Positions 38,220 to 46,579 of a stretch of 64,000 bases of DNA are shown here, in pieces. Positions within the stretch are counted from its first letter, which is position 1. Each line of letters begins with the position of its first letter. Origin of the DNA: DASWJZ01 sp963805325 (GTDB taxonomy: Bacteria; Pseudomonadota; Alphaproteobacteria; Rhizobiales; Afifellaceae); contig CAWDTS010000022.1 of NCBI GenBank assembly GCA_963805325.1, positions 248,001-312,000 of the forward strand, written 5' to 3'. The position numbers and the translations under genes are program-made. A model generated the notes under the pieces. The model was not told the DNA's origin and did not search any database. It saw nothing but the letters and a program-made list of their open reading frames with translations.

Positions 38220-38502
38220 TTGCCAATGACGTCTGGTTCTGGGCGCAAGGCGGACGGGCTCGGCGTGGAAGAGACTTCCGCTCTTGACCCCGGCCGTGTG
38301 AAAACGGACGAGTTGGGTAGTTCTCTCGTCGGGAAGACATTCAAAACGCCCGACGCGGACAGCAGGCGGCCTGACTGGACGAACGATTAGCGACCGCACT
38401 TGACGAGTGGAGTTTCTTCAGCAGAAACGCAGGCGAACTCTCGCCGACCTTTGGACTTCAGCTCCCAATATGACGATCGAGAACCGATAACTGGTCGCCA
38501 AA
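38220..38502. other. 283-base stretch without a supported gene
   Basis: It lies after livM and before the SelA-like gene. Short frames on both strands are rich in Arg and Ser and lack ribosome-binding sites. The stretch may carry the promoter for the SelA-like gene and decayed sequence; I see no repeat or terminator. Confidence 0.5.
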
Positions 38503-39692
38503 ATGAGATTACGTCGGGTGATCAATGCGTCTGGCACCATGACCGCGCTCGGCGCATCCGCGGCTGTTCCCGAAGCAGTAAATGCCGCTTGCGAAATTCT
38601 GCCGCGGTTCGTGGAGATTGATGACTTGCAACGGGAGGCAAGCCGCGCAATCGCGGTCGCGACCGGCTCTGAGGCGGGCTTAATAACGGCCGGCGCTTCG
38701 GCGGGCGTCACGCTCTCCGTCGCCGGGGCGATGACCGGCAACGACCTCGACCGCGTGCATCGGCTTCCGAATTCGCGCGGCATGCCGAATCGCGTCGCAA
38801 TCCAGCGGGGGCATCTGATCGACTACGGCGCGCCGCTCGACCAGGCGATCCGGATCGCAGGCGCGCGCGTCGTCCCGGTCGGCAAGGCGGCGCATGCGAA
38901 GCCGGAGATCTGGACGCGGCGCTCGACGAATCCGTAGCGGCGGCGCTGTACGTCGTCTCGCACCACACAGTGCAGGGCGGGCAGATCCCACTCGACCGGT
39001 TCGTCGCCGTCTGCAGACGCCGGAAAGTGCCCGTCATCGTCGACGCGGCGTCGGAATACGATCTCAAGGGCTTCATCGCGGCGGGCTCGGACATCGTCAT
39101 CTACAGCGCTCACAAGTTCCTCGGCGGGCTGACCGCTGGGATCATGGCGGGGCGCAAGGATCTTGTCCGCGCGGCCTACCTGCAGAATCTCGGCGTCGGG
39201 CGCGGGATGAAGGTCGGCAAGGAAGGGATTGCCGGAGCGATCGCAGCACTCAAGGCCTGGAAGACGCGCGACCACGCGGCCGTCCGCCGCGCGGAGCAAG
39301 CGCGCGCGGCGCTGTGGATGCAGCGGCTCGGCGATGCAGCGGAGCTCAACGTCGCGCTTTCGCCCGATCCCACCGGAAATCCGATTACGCGCGTGCGCGT
39401 GCATGTCGATCCGGCCGCCGTCGGGACGAGCGCCTGGGACATGGCCGACCTCCTCGCCGAAGACGAGCCGGCGGTGATCGTCCGCGACGACGAGGTGGCG
39501 CACGGTTTTTTCGAGCTCGATCCCTGCAACCTCTCCGACGACGAAGCGGTGGAGGTAGCTGAGCGCATCCTGGCGGTGCTCTTGCGCACCAAGGCACGGC
39601 ACCGCAGGGCGCTGTCATTCGCCGATTGGGCAGCGAAGCGGCGTGCCGAGCGTCTCGCCTGGCCCGACCGGCTGCGTCAGGGAAGACGGTAG
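38503..39692 (+). CDS. SelA-like PLP-dependent enzyme (D-glucosaminate-6-phosphate ammonia-lyase type), frame broken
   Basis: The first 133 residues (VINASGTMTALGAS, NSRGMPNRVAIQRGHLIDYG) and the rest (YVVSHHTVQGGQIPLDRF, VPVIVDAASEYD, YSAHKFLGG with the PLP Lys) are in different frames. A base missing near 38907 would join HAKPE to DLDAALDES. The family resembles SelA but acts on amino-sugar acids such as D-glucosaminate 6-phosphate, releasing ammonia to give KDG 6-phosphate. No tRNA-Sec or selB is nearby, so a selenocysteine role is unlikely. Overlaps the convergent kinase gene by 16 bases. Confidence 0.72.
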
Positions 39693-40585
39693 CGCCGGGG
39701 CCGGGTGGCGATCACGCCCGAGGCGTAGGCGACAGCCTCCTGCAGCGCCTGCAGAAGCGCGGCGCCGCGCATCTCGGCCCTGATGAAGCCGGCGTTGAAA
39801 ATGTCTCCTGCCCCGATCGAATCCGCGACCGCGATCTGCGGCGCCGCCGTGGAGGCTTCCTCATCGCCGCGCCAGGCGCTCGCGCCTTCCGGTCCGCGCT
39901 TCACGACGAGCGTCGCGTCACGGCCGAGGAGCCGGCGGACATTCGGAACGGCGACGTCGAGCGTGTCGGCACGGCCGAGAGCCAGCGCCTCTGCTTCGTT
40001 GATCAGAAGCACGGCAATTGCGCCGAGCCACGCGGCGAAATCCGCGCGAACCGCATCTGTCCAGCCGAAGGGCGGCCAGCCCGTATCGAGCGCAGTCCGG
40101 TAGCCCGCCGTCTTCAGCGCGGCGAGGATGGCGGGAAGCGCCGCGGCGAGCAACGGGCTCAGGAAGATCCCGACGAGGAGCGCTACCGACCCGTCCGGCG
40201 CGCGTTGCGGCAGGAAGGGGACCACATCGTCCGGGCCGAGCAGGTCGAGATGGCCGCGATTGGTGAAGAAGGTGCGCTCGCCGTTCGGATGCGCAATCCC
40301 GACGGAGACAGTCGTAGGAACAGCGGCCAATCGCCAATGCGCCGCTGCCTCGCCGAACGAGTCCTTTAGCCAATGCCCGAGCGTATCGTCTCCGGCGTTG
40401 GCGAGAAGCCGGGCCGGCACGCCGAGCGCCTCGAAGGCCAGCGCGGCGTTGCCGGCCGAGCCGCCCGCCCGCAGCTCGTAGTCCGGCAGCACCACCTCCG
40501 TGCCGGCACGCGGCCAGGGCTCCTGCGGTCCCATGACCATGTCGACATTGACATTGCCGACAATGACGACATGCGGCTCGCTCAC
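39677..40585 (-). CDS. PfkB/ribokinase family sugar kinase
   Basis: 302 residues from the GTG at 40585, which overlaps the SIS gene stop by 4 bases. The N-terminal VIVGNVNVDMVM and LRAGGSAGNAALAFEALG are PfkB signature 1, and ADSIGAGDIFNAGFI near the C-terminus is signature 2 with the catalytic Asp. Cytoplasmic kinase for a sugar or sugar acid; coupling with a SIS protein recalls FrlD/FrlB-type pathways. Confidence 0.85.
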   Translation of the reverse strand: MSEPHVVIVGNVNVDMVMGPQEPWPRAGTEVVLPDYELRAGGSAGNAALAFEALGVPARLLANAGDDTLGHWLKDSFGEAAAHWRLAAVPTTVSVGIAHPNGERTFFTNRGHLDLLGPDDVVPFLPQRAPDGSVALLVGIFLSPLLAAALPAILAALKTAGYRTALDTGWPPFGWTDAVRADFAAWLGAIAVLLINEAEALALGRADTLDVAVPNVRRLLGRDATLVVKRGPEGASAWRGDEEASTAAPQIAVADSIGAGDIFNAGFIRAEMRGAALLQALQEAVAYASGVIATRPRRYRLP

Positions 40586-41604
40586 GTTTCGCGCGTCACC
40601 TTTGAGGAACGGATCGGCTGCCCGACATTCATCACCCGGCCGGCGGCGACGGTGATGAGGAAACGCTGAAGCGTCGGCAGAACCGTCAGCGCGGCTTCTA
40701 GGCCACGGCACGCTGGAAACGCAACCGTCGTCGCGCCTTCTATCGGCGGTGCGCCGGAAAGGTCGAAAACGATCGTCGGGGATTCGCTCTCCACGCAGAC
40801 CCTGGCAAGCGCAGCGGTCGAATCGGCTTGCGAACCCGGGCCGTCGGCGGCCCGCACGAACACGACGCCGAGCAGAGACCCGAGCGCCTCGACCGGCCCG
40901 TGCCGGAGCTGGCCGCCTTCCAGAGCGAAGGACGGCATGCGGGCCAGTTCCATCAGGCCAAGCGCACAAGCTTCCGCGATACCCTGCATCGCTCCGCGGC
41001 CGCTGAAGAACACGGCCCCAACCTCGGCGAGCTTCTCGATCGCCGCTTCAAGCGGCGCGACTTCGCTCCGCGTCGCGGTATCGACGATCCGGTCGTGCGG
41101 AAGCCCAAGCGCGTGAAGCACACGCGCGTGCATCGTGAGGCTGACATAGAGGCTCCGCGTTGCCGCGAAGGCCTTCTCCGGGCCGCCATGGGCGACGAGC
41201 GACGGCACGCTCTTCGCCAACGTCCCGGCGGGATCGAGCGTCAGCCCAAAGCGCGTTTCGTTGGCGTTCTTCCGCGCAAGGTAGGCGACAACTTCGCCGG
41301 AATCACCCGATTGCGAGGTGAGGAGAACTGTCGCGCCGTCGGCCGGGATCGGCGCGTTGAGCGCTTCAGAGACCGGGACCGCCGTCGCGTCGATGCCGGC
41401 GGCCCGGTAGGCGACCTCGGCGACGCGGTTGACGGCATGCGACCCGCCCATCCCGAAAAGCAGCAGGCGGCCGCTTCCACGCACGGCGGCAGCAATCCTC
41501 TCCGCTACCTCCGCGTTCCGAGCAAAGGATTCGCGGGCGTCGGCAGCCTGCCGGCTTATCTCGTCGAAAATCGCCGTGAGCGGCGTGTCGGAGGATTTTG
41601 CCAT
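40582..41604 (-). CDS. SIS-domain protein, sugar-phosphate isomerase/deaminase/deglycase-like
   Basis: 340 residues from the ATG at 41604. Two SIS domains: LLLFGMGGSHAVNRVAEVAY and VLLTSQSGDSGEVVAYL in the first, VFFSGRGAMQGIAEACALGLME and EGGQLRHGPVEAL in the second. These are the sugar-phosphate loops of the GlmS isomerase half, AgaS and FrlB. No glutaminase domain, so it is a stand-alone deaminase, isomerase or deglycase. It heads a two-gene operon with the kinase, divergent from the sugar ABC genes with 86 bases between. Confidence 0.82.
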   Translation of the reverse strand: MAKSSDTPLTAIFDEISRQAADARESFARNAEVAERIAAAVRGSGRLLLFGMGGSHAVNRVAEVAYRAAGIDATAVPVSEALNAPIPADGATVLLTSQSGDSGEVVAYLARKNANETRFGLTLDPAGTLAKSVPSLVAHGGPEKAFAATRSLYVSLTMHARVLHALGLPHDRIVDTATRSEVAPLEAAIEKLAEVGAVFFSGRGAMQGIAEACALGLMELARMPSFALEGGQLRHGPVEALGSLLGVVFVRAADGPGSQADSTAALARVCVESESPTIVFDLSGAPPIEGATTVAFPACRGLEAALTVLPTLQRFLITVAAGRVMNVGQPIRSSKVTRET

Positions 41605-41690
41605 CGAACGTCGAACCAAGGAGAATTTGACATGGCGAGCCGTGAGGCTTCAGTCTTCTAGGCACCGGGGATCGGAGTGGGAAGCGGGCT

Positions 41691-42500
41691 GTGGACAAGG
41701 CGTCGAGCGACAAGACTGCGCCGTTGCTCCGGCTAGAGGGAATTTCCAAGCATTTCGGCGCGATCGAAGCGCTTCGCGATGTGAGCTTCTCCGTCAACCG
41801 CGGCGAGGTCGTCGCGCTTCTCGGCGACAACGGCGCCGGCAAATCGACCCTGGTCAAGATCATCGCCGGAGGTTTGGAGGCAAGCGCCGGCCGCATCCTT
41901 CTGGACGGCGAGGAGCGGCAATTCTCTTCGCCGAACGAGGCAAAGGCCGCCGGCATCGAGACCGTCTACCAGGATCTCTCGCTCTGCACGAACGTCGACG
42001 TCGTCGCCAATTTCTTCATGGGCCGCGAGTTGACGCGGCGCGTTCTCGGCATTCCGATCCTGCGCGAGCGCGACATGCAGGCGGAGACCGCAAAGGCCCT
42101 CGCCGCCGGCGGCACCCGCATCCCCTCGCTCCGCGTTCGCGTCGAGCACCTCTCCGGCGGGCAGCGGCAGGCGATCGAGCTCAACCGCTTCGTCCACTGG
42201 GGCGGCAAGCTGGTGCTGCTCGATGAGCCCTTCGCGGCGCTCGGCGTTGAGCAGACGCGCCGCGGTCTCGAAATGGTCGAGCGCGTCCGCGCGCAAGGAA
42301 TCGGCCTGATGATGATCACACATGTGATGGCGCAGGCCTTCCAGGTCGCCGACCGCGTTGTCGTGCTTCGGCACGGGCAGGTCGCCGGCGACGTCGAAAC
42401 CGAGAAAACCAGTCCGGACGAAGTGGTCCGGATGATCACCGGCGACATCGGGCGCAGCGCCGGCCGCAGAGTAAGTGAAGAAGAAGGGAGACGTACATGA
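41691..42500 (+). CDS. monosaccharide ABC transporter ATP-binding protein, single-domain (FrcA-like)
   Basis: 269 residues from a GTG. Walker A GDNGAGKSTLVK near residue 44, signature LSGGQRQAIEL, Walker B LVLLDEPFAALG and the switch His in MMITHVMAQAF. CUT2 systems usually have a double-length ATPase; this single-domain form is like FrcA of rhizobial fructose uptake. Overlaps the binding-protein gene by 4 bases. Confidence 0.88.
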   Translation: MDKASSDKTAPLLRLEGISKHFGAIEALRDVSFSVNRGEVVALLGDNGAGKSTLVKIIAGGLEASAGRILLDGEERQFSSPNEAKAAGIETVYQDLSLCTNVDVVANFFMGRELTRRVLGIPILRERDMQAETAKALAAGGTRIPSLRVRVEHLSGGQRQAIELNRFVHWGGKLVLLDEPFAALGVEQTRRGLEMVERVRAQGIGLMMITHVMAQAFQVADRVVVLRHGQVAGDVETEKTSPDEVVRMITGDIGRSAGRRVSEEEGRRT

Positions 42501-43546
42501 AAACGCTGTTTCGATTGGCCATCGCGGCGGTCGTCGCGATCGGCTTCGCGGCGTCGGCGGGGATTGCCGCCGCGCAGGAGTCGAAGGGCAAGATCTACTA
42601 TCTCGTCCCGACGCTGCTGGACGAGTTTCAGACGGGCTCGATCGACGCCATCACCAAATTCATGAAGGACGTCGGCTACGAAGTCGTCTCGCTCGACGGA
42701 CAGAATCGTAGCGACCTGCAGCTCAATCAGATCGATGACGTGATCAATCTGAAGCCGAAGGCGGTTGTCCTCGCGGCGGTCGACTTCGATGCGGCGAAGA
42801 CCGGCATCGAAAAGATGCGCGCGGCTGGAATCCCGGTGATGATCTTCGACCGTCAGATCACCTCAACGCCGTCGGACCTCACCTCCGTCGCCGGTACCGT
42901 CGAGATCGGCCATATCGCAGCGCAGGAAATCAGCCGCCTCCTGACCGAGAAATATGGCTCGGTGAAGGGCAAGGTGCTGCAGATCCTGGGCGATCCCGGC
43001 GACCCCTATACCCTGGATATCCAGAAGGGCTTCGAGGAGAAGATGGCCGCCAACCCCGATGTGAAGATCATCACCCATGCGGCAATGCAGTGGGAGGCGT
43101 CGAACGCCGGCAATATCGCGCAGGACCAGCTTCTGACCGATCCGGACATCGACCTTATCTTCGTGCACGCCGCGCATCTCGCGGTGGCGGTCGCCGCCGT
43201 GCTTGAGGCGCAGGGCAAGAAGCCGGGCGACGTCATGCTTGTCAGCTCGAACGGCGCGCCGGTCGGCCTCGACCTCATCCGCAAGGGTTGGGAACAGGTC
43301 GAAGTCGAGCAGCCGATGGTCGCCCAGGCGGCCGCGCTCGCTATGTTCGCCGACAAGGTGGTGAACAAGCAGGAGATCAAGCCAGGCCACTACAGCGTCA
43401 CCGGGCTCGATTCCGAGATGACCATCGAATCGTGGGGTCCAAACATCAAGATCCCCGGCGCCGCGATCACCAAGGACAACGTCGACGATCCGAAGTTCTG
43501 GGGCAATTTGAAGCCGCCGACGGAGAAGGTGATGTCCGTCGAATAG
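42497..43546 (+). CDS. sugar ABC transporter substrate-binding protein (RbsB/FrcB-like)
   Basis: 349 residues with a signal peptide (AAVVAIGFAASAGIAAA then QES). The type I periplasmic fold is clear: YYLVPTLLDEFQTGSIDAI, VILAA-type strand PKAVVLAAVDFD, MIFDRQI, and the C-terminal lobe (LIFVHAAHLAVAVAAVL). Peripheral Trp/Asp residues for sugar contact are present. Ligand unknown. A palindromic repeat separates it from the permease gene. Confidence 0.88.
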   Translation: MKTLFRLAIAAVVAIGFAASAGIAAAQESKGKIYYLVPTLLDEFQTGSIDAITKFMKDVGYEVVSLDGQNRSDLQLNQIDDVINLKPKAVVLAAVDFDAAKTGIEKMRAAGIPVMIFDRQITSTPSDLTSVAGTVEIGHIAAQEISRLLTEKYGSVKGKVLQILGDPGDPYTLDIQKGFEEKMAANPDVKIITHAAMQWEASNAGNIAQDQLLTDPDIDLIFVHAAHLAVAVAAVLEAQGKKPGDVMLVSSNGAPVGLDLIRKGWEQVEVEQPMVAQAAALAMFADKVVNKQEIKPGHYSVTGLDSEMTIESWGPNIKIPGAAITKDNVDDPKFWGNLKPPTEKVMSVE

Positions 43547-43570
43547 CCTTGACGCCTCAACGCCCCTCAT

Positions 43571-43661
43571 CTTGAGGTGCGAGCGTCGGAAAGACGCGAG
43601 CCTCGAAGACGTGCCACATGGTGCGTGGTTCGAGGCTCGCCGCTCTAGCGGCGAGCACCTC
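43571..43661. repeat. intergenic palindromic repeat (rhizobial REP-like element)
   Basis: Two nested inverted repeats: GAGGTGC (43574-43580) with GCACCTC (43655-43661), and GCGAGCCTCGAA (43596-43607) with its perfect complement TTCGAGGCTCGC (43629-43640), around a CCACATGGTGCG centre. I recall nearly the same element between genes in many Hyphomicrobiales. It sits between binding-protein and permease genes, where it may also act as an mRNA hairpin. Confidence 0.75.
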
Positions 43662-43708
43662 ACTGTGAAGAGGTTGGTGGATCGCGCAAATGTTTGGAGC
43701 GTAGGGCA

Positions 43709-44755
43709 ATGACCGGCGAGGCTGCAGACACCGCGCAATCCGGTTTGCCGCCGGCCCTGATCCGGTCGCGCGGCCGCAGCCTCGTCGAGTTCATCCTCGA
43801 CAACCTTGTCTGGTTTATCCTGGTCGTCGTGCTGGCGGCGTTCTCGATCGCCATACCAAATTTCCTGCAGATCGGTATCCTTCTCAACATCCTCGAACAG
43901 TCGACCTTCGTCGGAATCATGGCAGTCGGCCTGTCGCTCACGCTGATCGCCGGCCACATGGACCTCTCGATCGAATCGGTGATGGCGCTCGCGGCGATGG
44001 TGACTGCGCTTATCTTCGGCACCGGCGGAGCAGGCGCCGGCTTCGCGCTCGATCCGCCGTGGCTCGCCTTCCCCGTTTCGCTCGCGATCGCACTCGCGAT
44101 CGGCGCCATCGTCGGTTCGATCAACGCGTTCCTCGTCGTGAAACTCGGCATCAACGCCTTCATCGTCACGCTCGCCTCCTATATCTGGGGGCGCGGGCTG
44201 GTGGTGGCGCTGTCGGGCGGACGCTCGGTCTACGGGCTGCCGGATTCAATGCGTATCATGGCAATCGAGCGGCCCCTCGGCGTGCCTCTCCTCGCCTGGA
44301 TGCTGATCCTCGTCTACATCGTCTTCGCGTTCGTGCTGACCAAGACGCCCTTCGGCCGGCACCTCATGATGATCGGCGGCAACTCGGTCGCTACGTTCCG
44401 CGCCGGCATCCGCGTCGGCCGCGTTGTCAGCGCGGCCTTCATCCTGTCCGGCGTGCTCGCCGGCTTTGCCGGCTGGCTGCTTGCGTCACGCACGGCCGGC
44501 GCGACCGCCAATCTCGGCATCGGAATGCTGTTCCAGGCCTTTGCAGCGGTCGTCATCGGCGGTGTCAGCCTGAAGGGCGGCCATGGCCGACTGTCGGGCG
44601 TCTTCGCCGGCGTGCTTCTGCTCAGTTCGCTGCAGACGGCGATCAACGTCATGGGTATGCCACCGCATTACACGCAGATGATCCAGGGCGGGCTGGTGCT
44701 CGCCGCCGTGCTTCTCGACACGTTGAAGACGACAATCCGCCGCCGTTACCTCTGA
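43709..44755 (+). CDS. sugar ABC transporter permease (RbsC/FrcC-like)
   Basis: 348 residues from the ATG at 43709, with GGAGCGTAGGG upstream. About nine helices; LNILEQSTFVGIMAVGLSL and IAGHMDLSIESVMALAAMV are the RbsC family opening, and TPFGRHLMMIGGNSVATFRAGI is the ATPase-contact loop. FAAVVIGGVSLKGGHGRLSG is the family C-terminal signature. Likely a homodimeric channel of the same system. Confidence 0.88.
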   Translation: MTGEAADTAQSGLPPALIRSRGRSLVEFILDNLVWFILVVVLAAFSIAIPNFLQIGILLNILEQSTFVGIMAVGLSLTLIAGHMDLSIESVMALAAMVTALIFGTGGAGAGFALDPPWLAFPVSLAIALAIGAIVGSINAFLVVKLGINAFIVTLASYIWGRGLVVALSGGRSVYGLPDSMRIMAIERPLGVPLLAWMLILVYIVFAFVLTKTPFGRHLMMIGGNSVATFRAGIRVGRVVSAAFILSGVLAGFAGWLLASRTAGATANLGIGMLFQAFAAVVIGGVSLKGGHGRLSGVFAGVLLLSSLQTAINVMGMPPHYTQMIQGGLVLAAVLLDTLKTTIRRRYL

Positions 44756-44771
44756 CCGGAGAGATCGAAGC

Positions 44772-45560
44772 ATGGGTGATAGGCTGAAGGGCCGCATCGC
44801 GATTGTTGTCGGCGCTGCGCGCGGCATCGGCGCGGGCATCGCCGAGCGTTTCGTCGAAGAAGGCGCGTCAGTGCTGATCGCCGACACGGAGGACGTTGCC
44901 GGTGAAGCGACGGCGAGGAGGCTTTCCGCGTCAGGCGCCTGCGCCTTCGTCAAAGCCGACATCAGCGAAAAGCGCGGCGCGGAAAGCGTTGTGGAGGCGG
45001 CGTTGAAGCAGTTCGGGCGCCTCGACATCCTGGTGCAGAACGCCGGCATCTATCCCTGGACTCTGATCGAAAACATCGCGGCGGAGGAATGGGACCGCGT
45101 GCTCGCGGTGAACCTGAAGGGCACGTTCCTCGCGGCGCAAGCGGCGCTGAAGCCGATGAAGGCGCAGCGCTACGGCCGCATGGTTTTCACCTCGTCGATC
45201 ACCGGGCCTCGCGTGTCGAGCCCCGGCCACGGGCACTATTCCGCGTCGAAGGCGGGCATCAACGGCTTCATCCGCGCCGCGGCGATTGAGTTCGCCGGCT
45301 ATGGCATCACCGTCAATGGCGTCGAGCCGGGCAACATCCTGACGGAGGGCATGCAGGCGCACCGCAGCGCCGATTTCATCGCAGGCATGGAGAAGAGCGT
45401 GCCGCTCGGCCGCCTGGGCACGCCACGCGACGTGGCGAATGCCGCGCTCTACCTCGCGTCGGACGATGCCGAATATGTCACCGGCACGACCATCATCGTT
45501 GACGGAGGGCAGATCCTTCCCGAGGGCAGCGACTTCAGAATCCTTCCGGGATCCCCGTAG
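44772..45560 (+). CDS. short-chain dehydrogenase/reductase (classical SDR)
   Basis: 262 residues. Cofactor loop VVGAARGIGAGIAERF, acidic ADTED after strand two (NAD preference), NAGIYPW (NNAG position) and the catalytic set with Ser in FTSSITG and YSASKAG. The C-terminus YVTGTTIIVDGGQ is typical. Oxidises or reduces a hydroxyl of a sugar or polyol; the place after a sugar importer suggests the first step on the imported substrate. Last cargo gene before tRNA-His. Confidence 0.88.
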   Translation: MGDRLKGRIAIVVGAARGIGAGIAERFVEEGASVLIADTEDVAGEATARRLSASGACAFVKADISEKRGAESVVEAALKQFGRLDILVQNAGIYPWTLIENIAAEEWDRVLAVNLKGTFLAAQAALKPMKAQRYGRMVFTSSITGPRVSSPGHGHYSASKAGINGFIRAAAIEFAGYGITVNGVEPGNILTEGMQAHRSADFIAGMEKSVPLGRLGTPRDVANAALYLASDDAEYVTGTTIIVDGGQILPEGSDFRILPGSP

Positions 45561-45664
45561 TGTGAATGCCGCGAGCCGGCCCACACGGTGCCTGTTAGGC
45601 GATCGAGGGGCGGCATTCCGCCGCGGCGGCCTGGCGATGGGGTCGCGCGCACATATGATTCAAT

Positions 45665-45741
<77 letters not shown>

Positions 45742-45880
45742 ACAGATTTGCCATATCGGCCCGGGCGGACCCTAGTTCAATCCGCCCGGCAATTTCAAGC
45801 AGAGAGGCAGGCGGGGCGGATAACCGGACGGGCGCAGCTTCAGCGGGCGGCCAGCGCTTGCCCGCCGCCCGGCCGCTCAG

Positions 45881-46465
45881 TCAGGCGCTTGCCGCCGATT
45901 GCGCCCGGCTCACACCCGCGCCACCCTTCTGGGTCGGGGCGAGGATCATGATCATCTGCCGGCCTTCGAGCTTCGGCGCGGCCTCGACCTTGGCCATTTC
46001 GGTCAGGTCGTCGCGCACGCGGAAGAGAAGCTGCAGGCCAAGCTCCTGGTGCGCCATCTCGCGGCCACGGAAGCGCAAGGTCATCTTCACCTTGTCGCCC
46101 TCGTCCAGGAACCGGCGCGCCGCACGCATCTTCACGTCGTAGTCGTGCGTGTCGATCGACGGGCGCATCTTGATTTCCTTGACCTCGACGGTCTTCTGCT
46201 TCTTGCGCGCCTCGGCGGCCTTCTTCTGGGCCTGGAACTTGTATTTGCCGTAGTCGAGGATCTTGACGACCGGCGGTTGCGAATTGGGAGAGATCTCTAC
46301 GAGATCGAGGCCCGCGTCCTCCGCGAGGTGCCGTGCCTCTTCGATATCGACAACGCCACGGTTCACACCTTCGGTGTCTACCAGCTGAACCTGCGGGATT
46401 CGGATCTCGTCGTTGATGCGGGGCCCTTCCTTGACGGTGGGGGCGGCACGATAGGGTCGGCGAAT
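45881..46465 (-). CDS. infC: translation initiation factor IF-3, ATT start
   Basis: 194 residues when started at the ATT at 46465. No ATG, GTG or TTG lies in frame until 46366, which would cut off the conserved GPRINDEIR and VQLVD of the N-terminal domain. TAAGGAG stands 8 bases before the ATT. The rest is standard: KYKFQAQKKAAEARKKQKT linker, KEIKMRPSIDTHDYD and KVKMTLRFRGREMAHQELG of the C-terminal 30S-binding domain. ATT starts on infC allow IF-3 to limit its own translation. The gene faces the tRNA-His gene on the same strand; rpmI and rplT are not beside it. Confidence 0.95.
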   Translation of the reverse strand: MRRPYRAAPTVKEGPRINDEIRIPQVQLVDTEGVNRGVVDIEEARHLAEDAGLDLVEISPNSQPPVVKILDYGKYKFQAQKKAAEARKKQKTVEVKEIKMRPSIDTHDYDVKMRAARRFLDEGDKVKMTLRFRGREMAHQELGLQLLFRVRDDLTEMAKVEAAPKLEGRQMIMILAPTQKGGAGVSRAQSAASA

Positions 46466-46579
46466 GGTCAGTTCTCCTTACGTTGTTGCTGACAATGATA
46501 GATAGGCGGCGCCGTCGACTGCTGCCACCTCTGGCAAGAATCCGGTGAATCAACCCACAAGTCAACTCGCACGGGTCGT

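Noticed and set aside
38503..39692. Selenocysteine synthase
   Set aside because: Only fold similarity to SelA; no selB, selD or tRNA-Sec nearby, and the setting is sugar catabolism.
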